A model generated the notes under the pieces. It worked only from the letters and a program-made list of their open reading frames with translations, had not been told where the DNA came from and did no database searches. The translations under genes were made by a program, and so were the position numbers. 64,000 nt of DNA from a virus, in the IMG/VR virus record IMGVR_UViG_3300044675_001894, positions 32,858 through 96,857 of that record; one strand, written 5' to 3'. Of this stretch, positions 37,363 through 45,350 are shown piece by piece (the first letter of the stretch is position 1; each line of letters begins with the position of its first letter).

Positions 37363-38085
37363 TTATTTGTCAAAGCCGAGTTCTTCTGATGCAATCTGCA
37401 TCAAATCACGCTTAGAAGGGACCTGAATGATCTCCTCGGTGTATGCACTCTCTGTAAGTTCAGCAAGTTGCTCAGGTGTAATCACTGCAAGACCCCACTC
37501 TTCAAGGTCAGCCGCTTTGACCATCTGAAGCAAGGTGGACGATGTTGCGCCCTTACCTGTGCGTGAGATAGCCCAGTAGTGCTTATCAAGAGGACCTGTG
37601 CGGTCGCTGTTGTGGAAGTTCTTCAACTGGTCAATTACTCGTGGACCAATTTCCAATGAACGGAGCGCTGGCTCTTCACCTTCGGTGAGAAGTGCAACGT
37701 TGAAATTGTGACGCTTGGATGGGCGACTACCTGCTTTGCAAAGTGGGCAATCTTCACCGATACAAACGAATGACTTCTGACCAGAACGCTCAAGCCAGTG
37801 CTGACCATACGAAGCGTATGGAGCATCACCAATGAAGCGAATGATCTGAGTGTCTTCGGTCAACTTAAGACGGACGGCGTAGTTGCTGTCGCCTGTCTTT
37901 ACGGAGTCAACACCGCTCCAACCACTGCGGACAACACGGCGTGCTTTTGGAGCATCGTCTTCGTCTGCAACACGGGCTGGTCGTGGCTTGGCTGTAATCT
38001 CATCGTCATCGTTTGAGACGATTGGCTTCTTACGAACGACAGGTTGAAATTCCTGCTCGTCATCTTCAAATTCATTAAATGGCAT
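37363..38085 (-). CDS. gp32-like single-stranded DNA-binding protein
   Basis: 240 residues. An acidic, disordered N-terminus (EFEDDEQEF...) precedes an OB-type core with FVCIGEDCPLCKAGSRPSKRHNFNVALL, the Cys cluster that marks phage gp32-like SSBs. TEDTQIIRFIGDAPYASYGQHW is the usual first strand pair. It protects ssDNA at forks and helps RecA and polymerase. Three bases from the polymerase gene. Confidence 0.85.
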   Translation of the reverse strand: MPFNEFEDDEQEFQPVVRKKPIVSNDDDEITAKPRPARVADEDDAPKARRVVRSGWSGVDSVKTGDSNYAVRLKLTEDTQIIRFIGDAPYASYGQHWLERSGQKSFVCIGEDCPLCKAGSRPSKRHNFNVALLTEGEEPALRSLEIGPRVIDQLKNFHNSDRTGPLDKHYWAISRTGKGATSSTLLQMVKAADLEEWGLAVITPEQLAELTESAYTEEIIQVPSKRDLMQIASEELGFDK

Positions 38086-38103
38086 CGTTTTTCTTTCTAT
38101 GAG

Positions 38104-38538
38104 TTATTTTGGATAGTTTTTTGATGTGTGATTTGCAAACCCTGCCCAGTCTGCTTGCGCAGTATCTAGTTTGAAGGTTTGTATTGCATCAAGTAGAAAC
38201 TCTACCTGTGCTCTGCTGTAAAGCCTACGACCTTTTACAGATTTATTAGGAATCTGTGCAGTCTTCGGAGCGGGAGTGCGATAGGTGGCTTTAGGTACCC
38301 ACCCACGTGTTTCCCACATACGAATTGTTACGGGCTTTCGGTTTACAGCAATTGCTAACTGACCAATAGTAAACATTTGCATGTCTTCTCCATTGATCCG
38401 ATAGACCTTGTAGCGAGCGCCATTAAAGCGATCACTTAATAATGAGTTTTGTTTCTTAGAAGAGGGGCGATTCTTAGGCGCACGAGAACCTGGGAAGTCA
38501 GGCAGGTCGCCAAACATCTCAAGTGCTTTGTCGCTCAC
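38104..38538 (-). CDS. MerR-like HTH protein
   Basis: 144 residues from GTG 38538, which forms a GTGA overlap with the upstream stop; a GTG at 38553 is an alternative. QMFTIGQLAIAVNRKPVTIRMWETRGWVPKATYRTP...GRRLYSRAQVEFLLDAIQTF is a MerR-type winged HTH. The N-terminal 55 residues are basic. A replication-linked regulator or structural DNA binder. Confidence 0.8.
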   Translation of the reverse strand: MSDKALEMFGDLPDFPGSRAPKNRPSSKKQNSLLSDRFNGARYKVYRINGEDMQMFTIGQLAIAVNRKPVTIRMWETRGWVPKATYRTPAPKTAQIPNKSVKGRRLYSRAQVEFLLDAIQTFKLDTAQADWAGFANHTSKNYPK

Positions 38539-38969
38539 GCTTTGAATGCCCACGTTTCTTTCTCAACATAGAACGAAGTAACGGTCTCTTCATGGTCTTT
38601 GTGTTCCCATGCAAACTTAACAAGGTTGTCCTCGTCTACGACTTCTACAACTTTCTTGATGGTGTCCCAATAACCATTGGAACGTGCCCACTGCTCTACA
38701 GCCATGACGTCCAATGAACGGGAGATACGGCGTTCACGCTTCAATTCAAATGAACCAACTTTGAGCCATTGATGACCCTTGTCATCGGTGTAACCGAAAA
38801 CGGTAACAGCCTCGGCAAGTTGCTTCTTCATGTCGCCTAAGCGCTTCTCAAGAATGTCAACAGTCTCTTTGGACTTCTTGAACTCTTCGGCAAGGCGCTC
38901 TAAATGCACTTCATCAAAATCCTTGATGATTGATTCTTCTGCTGGTTTTTCTCTTTTTACTGTTGCCAT
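38535..38969 (-). CDS. hypothetical protein with coiled coil
   Basis: 144 residues. HLERLAEEFKKSKETVDILEKRLGDMKKQLAEAVTVFG is a coiled coil; the rest (QWLKVGSFELKRERRISRSLDVMAVEQWARSNGYWDTIKKVVEVVDED) is mixed. Resembles phage proteins sometimes annotated as Gam-like or siphovirus DUF domains by pattern only; not assigned. Placed between the SNF2 helicase and HTH genes. Confidence 0.7.
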   Translation of the reverse strand: MATVKREKPAEESIIKDFDEVHLERLAEEFKKSKETVDILEKRLGDMKKQLAEAVTVFGYTDDKGHQWLKVGSFELKRERRISRSLDVMAVEQWARSNGYWDTIKKVVEVVDEDNLVKFAWEHKDHEETVTSFYVEKETWAFKA

Positions 38970-38978
38970 CGTTTTTCC

Positions 38979-40526
38979 TTATAGTTGTGATGTTGATATG
39001 AAGTCAGACAGGGTACCGATTGTTAATTCAAACTTACCTTGGCTGTCGTAATTCCCGTCAATGAAAGCCTCATTGATGCCACGCTTCTGTTGAAGCATTT
39101 CGTACTGGCGTTCTTCAATTGATCCCTTCATAACGAAGGAGGCAACTGTAACATGGGGGTGTAACGAAGACAACCTAATGATGCGAGCCTCTCGTTGATC
39201 CAGTTTCCCAGCACTCCATGGCAGGTCATAAGAGATGAGGTAGTTGGCATTTGGCAAGTCCACGCCATAACCACCAGCATCTGATGACAGGAATATACGG
39301 GTATTTGGATCGGTAGCGAACTGCTGTTTGGCGGCGTCACGTTCTTCGGCAGTCATGCCACCCATAAAAAGAACACTATTAGTCTGAGGTTTAAAAGCCG
39401 TTTGCAACAGTCGTAGGTTCTGTTTAAAGAATGAGAATAGAACAACCTTGCTATCAGGGTCACCCGACAAGATGTCAGTCACGTACTCAATGACTGATGC
39501 CATCTTTGGCGATTTGGCAGTTTCTGATAACCAACCAGCCTTGATGATCTTGTCTGCATACTGGCTTCCATCTTTGCCTTGTGTCTCTCGGAACTTACGA
39601 GCAGAGTCATACACAAGGGCTGGATTGTCACACAACATGCGCAAGATAGTTAGGCGGGACATGATTTGCCCCTGCGCTTCTCCGCCACCGTCTCCACCGT
39701 TGTAGTGGGACCATAGGTCAAAACCACGTCCATGTGTTGCAATGGCGTTTGCTATTTCTTTTAGAAGGTCTTTAGCAATTGCTTCGTAGGCAACTGCGCC
39801 AGCGTTATCAAAAGACACAGGTATTACTTGATGTATAACTTTTGGCAACTGATCTGCAATGTCTGCTCGTGTCTTACGAACCATGGACTCAGTGAGACTG
39901 TCTTGTAGTTGCTTAAGGTTGCGGTAGCGCATTGGTTTGCCGTAGTGATCACGAACAATGAAAGTGCGGTCAAAGATGTCAAAGCGACCTAGCACTCCCT
40001 TATCTACAAACTCCATGATGGAAAACAACTCTTCTGGTTTGTTCTCAATTGGCTGACCTGTGAGGGCAAAGCGGTAATGGCATTTAGCACCAAGACGCTT
40101 GAGCAACTTAGAACGCTTTGCTCTAGGAGACTTGATGATGGTTGCCTCGTCTATGACCATGGCATCAAACTTAAGTGCAAGAAACTCTTTCTCGTCCTTT
40201 ACCAACATCTCAGGGTTGACAATGATGTAGCGACAACGTAAAGCATTGCGCCACAAAGGTGCACGAGCGGCTTTGGTACCATCAATCACAATTGCTTTTG
40301 AGTTGGTGAACTTCTTGATTTCACGTAACCACTGGAACTTAAGTGATGAGGGAACTACTACGGCTACACGATCAATCTCCCCATCATCAAACAAACGTTC
40401 AATGGCGGCAAGCGTTGTTGGTGTCTTACCAGCACCCATGACCATGGCAAGCATCATCTGCCCACGGTCAACCATGCGTTCCATGGCTTCCTGTTGGAAT
40501 GGATAAAGGGTGCCGTTAAAAGTCAT
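38979..40526 (-). CDS. SNF2-family helicase 2
   Basis: 515 residues from ATG 40526 (TAATG overlap with the primase stop). LYPFQQEAMERMVDRGQMMLAMVMGAGKTPTTLAA has motif Q and Walker A GAGKT; VVVPSSLKFQWLREI is motif Ia; the DEAD position is AMVIDEATIIKSPRAKRS; FALTGQPIENKPEELFSI is motif III; VVLFSFFKQNLRLL, LSSDAGGYGVDLPNANYLISYDLPWSAGKLDQREARIIRL are motifs IV-VI. A phage SNF2 ATPase in a replication block, likely a fork or recombination remodeller. Confidence 0.9.
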   Translation of the reverse strand: MTFNGTLYPFQQEAMERMVDRGQMMLAMVMGAGKTPTTLAAIERLFDDGEIDRVAVVVPSSLKFQWLREIKKFTNSKAIVIDGTKAARAPLWRNALRCRYIIVNPEMLVKDEKEFLALKFDAMVIDEATIIKSPRAKRSKLLKRLGAKCHYRFALTGQPIENKPEELFSIMEFVDKGVLGRFDIFDRTFIVRDHYGKPMRYRNLKQLQDSLTESMVRKTRADIADQLPKVIHQVIPVSFDNAGAVAYEAIAKDLLKEIANAIATHGRGFDLWSHYNGGDGGGEAQGQIMSRLTILRMLCDNPALVYDSARKFRETQGKDGSQYADKIIKAGWLSETAKSPKMASVIEYVTDILSGDPDSKVVLFSFFKQNLRLLQTAFKPQTNSVLFMGGMTAEERDAAKQQFATDPNTRIFLSSDAGGYGVDLPNANYLISYDLPWSAGKLDQREARIIRLSSLHPHVTVASFVMKGSIEERQYEMLQQKRGINEAFIDGNYDSQGKFELTIGTLSDFISTSQL

Positions 40527-41446
40527 TACATCCACCAAGGAAGCACTGATGCGTGCTTGATTGCGTAGTCCACTTCTTCGTCCGTCATGTCACCAATGTC
40601 TTTGGCATCTGTCTTACTGTAGTCCAGGAAGAATATACCGTCACGAAAACGTGGTAACGCTTTTAGCAAAGTCTTAGCGGACTCAATTCCTGCTTTGTCG
40701 TTATCCATTGCAATAATCACTCGCTCTGCTGATTCAGAAAGCAAAGTCATTTGCTCGTGACTTACATGGGCACCAAATGTGGCGAGTGCTTGCATACCCC
40801 CGAATGATGATGCAAACCTCACCACATCCAATGGTGACTCAACGAGCACAGCAGTCCTTGATTGAAAACGTTCAATACCAAAAAGAGTCTTGCTCTTCTT
40901 TATACCAACTGGGTGGTTGTTGAAATACTCAGGACCTTTTTCTTGCCAACCCATAAGTTCACCTAATGGAGAGACAATAGGAATAACCCATGCTTTCTTC
41001 ATCATGTTCCATTTGATGCCGTGAACTAACGCAACGTCTGCATCAAGGTGTCGCCTTACTAACTCTCTGTGAGGCACCTGTTCAAAGCGACTGTACGAAA
41101 CCCAGTCAACTTCTGGCTGGTACTCAACTCGTTCTGGAGCAGTGAGACGATTGATACCTGTCTCAATCAACAACTGGTTAACAGCCGAAACACTGTCAGG
41201 GTTACCTGTCAACTCTGAAACAAGACCAGCAAGTGTTCCACGAGCGCCACATGAGTGACAGATCCACAAACCGCTCTCTGCATTCATTGACCATGAAGGA
41301 GAACCATCTGCACGACCAGTGCGCTTCTCATGTACAGGACAGCATCCTGAAATCTCACGACCACTTGTTCGGCGTACATCTACGCCAAGTTCTATAAGAA
41401 CATTAGAAAGATCAGTAGTACCAGTTGTCTGTGTCGCCATTGTCAT
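40526..41446 (-). CDS. dnaG: DNA primase (CHC2 zinc finger plus Toprim)
   Basis: 306 residues from ATG 41446, nine bases after GGAGG; two neighbouring in-frame starts (41452, 41440) are possible. ISGCCPVHEKRTGRADGSPSWSMNAESGLWICHSCGARGTLAGLV is the CHC2 zinc finger; AVLVESPLDVVRFAS and RVIIAMDNDKAGIESAKTLL are the Toprim elements with catalytic Glu and DxD. It makes RNA primers and adjoins the helicase. The helicase-binding C-terminal domain of DnaG is absent. Confidence 0.9.
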   Translation of the reverse strand: MTMATQTTGTTDLSNVLIELGVDVRRTSGREISGCCPVHEKRTGRADGSPSWSMNAESGLWICHSCGARGTLAGLVSELTGNPDSVSAVNQLLIETGINRLTAPERVEYQPEVDWVSYSRFEQVPHRELVRRHLDADVALVHGIKWNMMKKAWVIPIVSPLGELMGWQEKGPEYFNNHPVGIKKSKTLFGIERFQSRTAVLVESPLDVVRFASSFGGMQALATFGAHVSHEQMTLLSESAERVIIAMDNDKAGIESAKTLLKALPRFRDGIFFLDYSKTDAKDIGDMTDEEVDYAIKHASVLPWWM

Positions 41447-42668
41447 TTTCATCAACCTCCGTAAAGTTCATATTTTCCCAATCCCATTTAATTCTTACTT
41501 CACCCTTAGGTGATGACCGAGACAAGATAACTCTGATGATTGCTTGGTTATCTACGTCAGGATCTGATTCCACACCGAGCACAAGGTCTGAGTCCTGTGC
41601 GAACGATGATGTGTAACCAATTGCTTCCGCCGTAATCTGTCGTGACTTCTTGTTTCCAAGTTTCCACGACAATACTTGTGTTGTCCCGATGATAGGGATA
41701 TCAAAGCGCTGTGCCAACCTCTTAAGCGAGCGTGTGATATTTGTCAATGCTTGTGGTGAACCCTTTGGTTCTCCTTGCTCATCGTCCATGAGGTACACAC
41801 CGTCAACGATAAGCAAACGTGGTCGGTGCTGTTGCACCTTTCCAGCAAGTGCACTTACTGTTGTTAGAGAGTGCGTATCTTCGGTCATGATGAACGGGTG
41901 CATGTTCTTGCGAAGTTTCAGCGCTTTTGAAATACGCTCCATGTCTTGCGCAGTCAAGTCACCTCGGATGATGCGTGTATGTGGCACTCCTGAAATGATG
42001 GCGTCATAACGAGCCGCTTGCTCTTCAATACTCATTTCAAACGAAACATACATTGGCGTGATGCCGTGGCTGTGAGCCGCATCAGCCATGATCAAGGTCA
42101 TTAATGATTTACCTTTTTTCGCTTCACCAACGAATGTAACCAACTGCTGAGGCCGAAGACCAGCAGTGATCCGATCAAGACCCAAGAAGCCTGTCGGAAT
42201 GCCACGTAGACCGTTCGGGGTGTTACGCATTTCTTCATACTTTGCTAACCGTCCTTCCCATGATTCCATGAGGTCAATGTCTCGGAGTCGTGCAACTTCT
42301 ACTGATGCCTTCTGTAGACCCTCGGAGAGTTTGTTAAAGGCTTCTTCAGTCTCGTTGTTATTAAGCGATGGGAGCGCAGATGTAATTGCGCTGACCAAGT
42401 GCTGGTGTTTGTAAGCAATATAGATCTCGTCAATGAGCGCTTGAAATGGTTCGTTCTCAGCGTTGAGCAAACGTAGGTCTGCGTACTGTTGCTTGAACAC
42501 ACGAGCGCTTGGCACCACGCTGTATTCACGCCAGTAGTCAAGAACCCATAGCCAGATGTCAGACCATTCACCACTGAAGTGATCAGGGCGAAGTCCACCG
42601 TCAATAATCTCGCTGAGGTCAGCAGTCTGAATAACCTTGCTAATTAAGAGATGTTCAGTTGATGCCAT
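41412..42668 (-). CDS. dnaB: DnaB-like replicative helicase
   Basis: 418 residues from ATG 42668 (TAATG overlap). N-terminal DnaB domain, then GIPTGFLGLDRITAGLRPQQLVTFVGEAKKGKSLMTLIMADAA with Walker A, MYVSFEMSIEEQAARYDAI (motif H1a), LLIVDGVYLMDDEQGEPKGSPQALTNITRSLKRLAQRFDIPIIGTTQVL (Walker B, H3), and the arginine-finger region VILSRSSPKGEVRIKWDWENMNF. It unwinds DNA 5'-3' as a hexamer. Walker A is GEAKKGKS rather than the usual GxxxxGKT/S with small residues, still compatible. Confidence 0.9.
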   Translation of the reverse strand: MASTEHLLISKVIQTADLSEIIDGGLRPDHFSGEWSDIWLWVLDYWREYSVVPSARVFKQQYADLRLLNAENEPFQALIDEIYIAYKHQHLVSAITSALPSLNNNETEEAFNKLSEGLQKASVEVARLRDIDLMESWEGRLAKYEEMRNTPNGLRGIPTGFLGLDRITAGLRPQQLVTFVGEAKKGKSLMTLIMADAAHSHGITPMYVSFEMSIEEQAARYDAIISGVPHTRIIRGDLTAQDMERISKALKLRKNMHPFIMTEDTHSLTTVSALAGKVQQHRPRLLIVDGVYLMDDEQGEPKGSPQALTNITRSLKRLAQRFDIPIIGTTQVLSWKLGNKKSRQITAEAIGYTSSFAQDSDLVLGVESDPDVDNQAIIRVILSRSSPKGEVRIKWDWENMNFTEVDENDNGDTDNWYY

Positions 42669-43108
42669 TAGAAAACCCAAGCGCTTGTAGGAGATGAAAC
42701 TGTCGCACGAATACCAAGCGCAAATGCTTGTTCTTGGTGCGGGACGAAGATTGTACGGACAGATCTCTTGAAACGCAAGTCGTATTCAAGTTCTCCTACA
42801 TTTTTATAATAGAGAACAGGAAGAGACATTCCTTTACGTTGTAGCCAGTTGTCTACTGCTTCAACTGCGTCTATTGCCAAGAAGGTGTACACCTCTGCAC
42901 CAATACCTAAACGATGCGTTGTGTCATAGAGCGACTTCAACGGAAGGTCGTGTGACTCCCACAAGTTAAGAACACGGTTCCAGTTGTTGCGTGCTTTGTA
43001 CAACGAACTACCAATACCTTTAAACCCTCCAGGAGGAGAAGCAAGTAGTTCTTCAAAGATAACTCCGTATCCAACATCATCGTATGACTGAATATCGTTA
43101 CCGAACAT
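42668..43108 (-). CDS. hypothetical protein in the helicase-loader block
   Basis: 146 residues (MFGNDIQSYDDVGYGVIFEELLASPPGGFKGIGSSLYKARNNWNRVLNLWESHDLPLKSLYDTTHRLGIGAEVYTFLAIDAVEAVDNWL...). Not recognised; the second half alternates strands and helices and has a nucleotide-fold flavour. Its one-base overlaps with loader and helicase genes suggest a replisome role. Confidence 0.7.
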   Translation of the reverse strand: MFGNDIQSYDDVGYGVIFEELLASPPGGFKGIGSSLYKARNNWNRVLNLWESHDLPLKSLYDTTHRLGIGAEVYTFLAIDAVEAVDNWLQRKGMSLPVLYYKNVGELEYDLRFKRSVRTIFVPHQEQAFALGIRATVSSPTSAWVF

Positions 43109-43740
43109 TAGTGCTCCAACCTGTAGTCAGCACCAGTTACTCCCATAATGAAACATGATTGTTTGATAATGGAATGCACTCGTGGACTGTACAGAGTTGG
43201 TAACTTGTCGGGGTTGATTTCTGTTGTAAAGATTGTTGGCAACTGCATGTCATAGCGAGACTCAATCATGCTTGACACAGTCTTGGACATGTACTCAGTT
43301 AATCGGTCGGCATTCAAGTTGTCAACAACAACGATGTCATAAATGCGGCGCATGTACTTAAGCAAGTTTGGATCGCCGTACATCTCAGGAAGTTCACCAT
43401 CATTGTTGCGTGAGTCGTGCACCATCTCAACAAAGATGTCGTAGGAGATAAACAAACCACTGAGTTCGTTCTTTGAAACAACTTCACGCAAAGCGGCTAC
43501 CGCCATGTGTGTTTTACCAAGACCTGTCTTGCCATGGATATACAAACCCATGCCGTCTTCCATACGCTTTTCAATATTGTTTGTCCACTTGATGACAGCA
43601 TCTTTGAATGCAGGAGAACCTTCGTTCTCGTCATAGTTTGCAAACGTGCTGTTCTTGTAGCGAGGTGGTATGCGCAGGTTACGAACCCGTTCTTCAACGG
43701 GGCGGTTGCGCCAGTACTTTGAACTCTTCCAGTCAGTCAT
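43108..43740 (-). CDS. DnaC-like helicase loader ATPase
   Basis: 210 residues from ATG 43740; a GTG 39 bases upstream is less likely. GMGLYIHGKTGLGKTHMAVAALREVV is Walker A, YDIVVVDNLNADRLTEYMSKTVSSMIESRYDMQLPTIFTTEI is Walker B (VVVDNL, where Asp-Asn replaces the usual Asp-Asp/Glu) and sensor 1, and SPRVHSIIKQSCFIM holds the arginine finger region. AAA+ loaders of this type place DnaB on ssDNA. Confidence 0.88.
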   Translation of the reverse strand: MTDWKSSKYWRNRPVEERVRNLRIPPRYKNSTFANYDENEGSPAFKDAVIKWTNNIEKRMEDGMGLYIHGKTGLGKTHMAVAALREVVSKNELSGLFISYDIFVEMVHDSRNNDGELPEMYGDPNLLKYMRRIYDIVVVDNLNADRLTEYMSKTVSSMIESRYDMQLPTIFTTEINPDKLPTLYSPRVHSIIKQSCFIMGVTGADYRLEH

Positions 43741-43847
43741 GCTTTTCCATTTTGTGAGGGGGTAACGATGATACCGCACACCTGTGGTCTAAAAACGTAA
43801 CTGCATCTAAAAAGTAAAGATCACAGCAAATACAATGTATATACGAT

Positions 43848-44249
43848 CTACTCTTCGGTAAGTCTTGGGTCAATTGAGATTGAGGTCGGCTGATCGTCTT
43901 CTTTGACATAGTTTTCCTTTGCGTATTTATCCAAGTTTGCTAAGAATGCTCTCCACGGCGCAACCTCCACTGGTAACGGTCTCCGTGTTATCTCTTTTAC
44001 AAACGCCATGATCATTGCACGTATCTGGTCAGTTGTAAAGCCCTTGTCGGTGAGTTTCTTGAAACCCTTCATCAGAGCGGGACCATTCACTGGGGCGGTG
44101 ATTCTGTCCATGGTCTCGGTCGGGAGACTGGCACGGAAGAAATACACCAAGTTTCCTCGGGAGTCTTGTCGGGTTTGTTTTGGGGCGGGTTCTTTTTTGT
44201 CGGGGTCTTCACCTAAGCCGACGCCCCAGTCGTCAGAAAGTTTCTTCAT
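43848..44249 (-). CDS. hypothetical protein
   Basis: 133 residues from ATG 44249, with AGAGG seven bases upstream inside the previous gene. LVYFFRASLPTETMDRITAPVNGPALMKGFKKLTDKGFTTDQIRAMIMAFVKEITRRPLPVEVAPWRAFLANLDKYAKENY is helical; not recognised. Coupled with the initiator-like gene, hence probably replication. The 107 bases to the next gene hold no clear promoter. Confidence 0.7.
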   Translation of the reverse strand: MKKLSDDWGVGLGEDPDKKEPAPKQTRQDSRGNLVYFFRASLPTETMDRITAPVNGPALMKGFKKLTDKGFTTDQIRAMIMAFVKEITRRPLPVEVAPWRAFLANLDKYAKENYVKEDDQPTSISIDPRLTEE

Positions 44250-44718
44250 CTTCAAGCCTCTGATCTACTTGTGTTGAAATTTTCCCTTTCTTGTTAAATT
44301 TACTCTTGTTATATACTCTTGATTGGGTGTCACCCGTGACACTACTAGTGGTGTCTCCCGTGACACTACCTAGTGTCTCCATGGACACTACTAGGGGTGA
44401 CTCATGTGACACTACTGGGTTGTTAAAATTGACGTAATAGCGGTTCGTCAAGTTCTTGTTGTTGCGGGTCACACGGTGTTGTTTAACGATCAAGCCAATC
44501 TCTTCTAGGCGCTTCATAGAGCGTATTACGGTTCGGCGGTCACAGCCCAACTGGTCAGCAATGTGCTGGTAGGAGGTTGTCAGTTCCTGCGTATCTGGAT
44601 GGAGGTACTGAAGCATGTGGTTCAGTACTGCATGCGAGATGTAGTCCGTAGAGATGTATGGAAGCACCCATCTCGGGACAGGTAAAAAGGGTCCGCTCAA
44701 CTTATTGTTTCGTGCCAT
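44233..44718 (-). CDS. winged-helix protein, probable replication initiator
   Basis: 161 residues from ATG 44718, chosen because GAGGAG lies four bases upstream; the frame extends to 44751. HAVLNHMLQYLHPDTQELTTSYQHIADQLGCDRRTVIRSMKRLEEIGLIVKQHRVTRNNKNLTNRYYVNFN is a winged helix of the phage/plasmid initiator type; the tail has GSVTGDTTSSVTGDTQS-like repeats typical of such proteins. First gene of the replication unit. It could bind repeats such as those at 8397-8460 (inference). Confidence 0.8.
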   Translation of the reverse strand: MARNNKLSGPFLPVPRWVLPYISTDYISHAVLNHMLQYLHPDTQELTTSYQHIADQLGCDRRTVIRSMKRLEEIGLIVKQHRVTRNNKNLTNRYYVNFNNPVVSHESPLVVSMETLGSVTGDTTSSVTGDTQSRVYNKSKFNKKGKISTQVDQRLEDEETF

Positions 44719-44916
44719 ACTGCTCCTCAGGTTGTTATCTAGGGTCGCCATGCTACACTCTCGCTAGTCGCTTTAGCACTTCCCTGATCGGGTGCTAAAG
44801 TGGGCATAGTGTTGGGGGGAGGGCGACCTCCTCAGGAAATACAGAGCAAGGGTCTTTCCCTCCTTTCTGCCCTTGCCCTTGTTAACGGCCCTCCCTTCAA
44901 CCGCTAAACTATGTTC
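44719..44916. promoter_or_regulatory. divergent leader region with degenerate SD-hairpin motifs
   Basis: 198 bases between divergent genes. On the minus strand CCTGAGGAGG occurs at 44836-44827 and CCTGAGGAG at 44731-44723, the core of the plus-strand SD hairpins but with the outer stem lost. Between them lies a 9-bp hairpin (CTTTAGCAC/GTGCTAAAG, 44771-44800). GGAGG at the first motif can pair with CCTCC (44818-44831). A 22-codon frame (44807-44739) between the motifs might be a leader peptide. GCAAGGG/CCCTTGC forms another hairpin around 44853-44883. Confidence 0.5.
44905..44910 (+). promoter_or_regulatory. -10 element of a leaderless start (gene at 44917)
   Basis: TAAACT, six bases, then ATG 44917; no SD. 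Same geometry as the left-arm set. Confidence 0.4.
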
Positions 44917-45081
44917 ATGGCATCTAAAAAAGAAGTATGGGATAAACCCAATCCAAAGAAGAAGTCAACCAAGTTGACACCTGACCAGAAGTCAGAAGCA
45001 AAGGCTCGTGCTAAAGCCGCTGGTCGTCCATATCCAAACCTTGTTGACAACATGGCTGTCTCCAAGAAAGGTAAGAAATAA
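44917..45081 (+). CDS. small basic protein
   Basis: 54 residues: MASKKEVWDKPNPKKKSTKLTPDQKSEAKARAKAAGRPYPN... A Lys-rich helix-forming protein similar to small proteins found beside DUF5872 genes in cyanophages (from memory). An in-frame ATG lies six bases earlier. Its stop overlaps the DUF5872 start (TAATG), so the pair are translated together. Possibly DNA-binding or virion-internal. Confidence 0.75.
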   Translation: MASKKEVWDKPNPKKKSTKLTPDQKSEAKARAKAAGRPYPNLVDNMAVSKKGKK

Positions 45082-45350
45082 TGGCTGAGAGTAAGAAAGA
45101 CCCACGACTTGCACGTGCAGGTGTGTCTGGTTTCAACAAACCAAAAGCAACACCTGACCACCCAACTAAGTCGCATGTTGTTGTTGCTAAAGAAGGCGAC
45201 AACGTTAAGACCATTCGCTTTGGGCAACAGGGCGTCAAAGGTTCACCTGATGGTTCCGCACGCAATGCTTCGTTCAAGGCACGTCATGCCAAGAACATCT
45301 CTAAAGGAAAGATGTCTGCCGCCTATTGGGCTGACAAGGTGAAGTGGTAA
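45081..45350 (+). CDS. DUF5872 protein
   Basis: 89 residues. RLARAGVSGFNKPKATPDHPTKSHVVVAKEGDNVKTIRFGQQGVKGSPDGSARNASFKARHAKNISKGKMSAAYWADKVKW is the DUF5872 pattern known from T4-like cyanophages and other myoviruses. Very basic; the conserved R-H-A-K...WAxKVKW end suggests nucleic-acid binding. Function not established. Ends one base before the convergent minus gene. Confidence 0.88.
   Translation: MAESKKDPRLARAGVSGFNKPKATPDHPTKSHVVVAKEGDNVKTIRFGQQGVKGSPDGSARNASFKARHAKNISKGKMSAAYWADKVKW

Noticed and set aside
38104-38553. GTG 38553 as start of the MerR-like gene
   Set aside because: GTG 38538 gives the four-base GTGA overlap typical of this phage; neither has a strong SD, so the choice is not firm.
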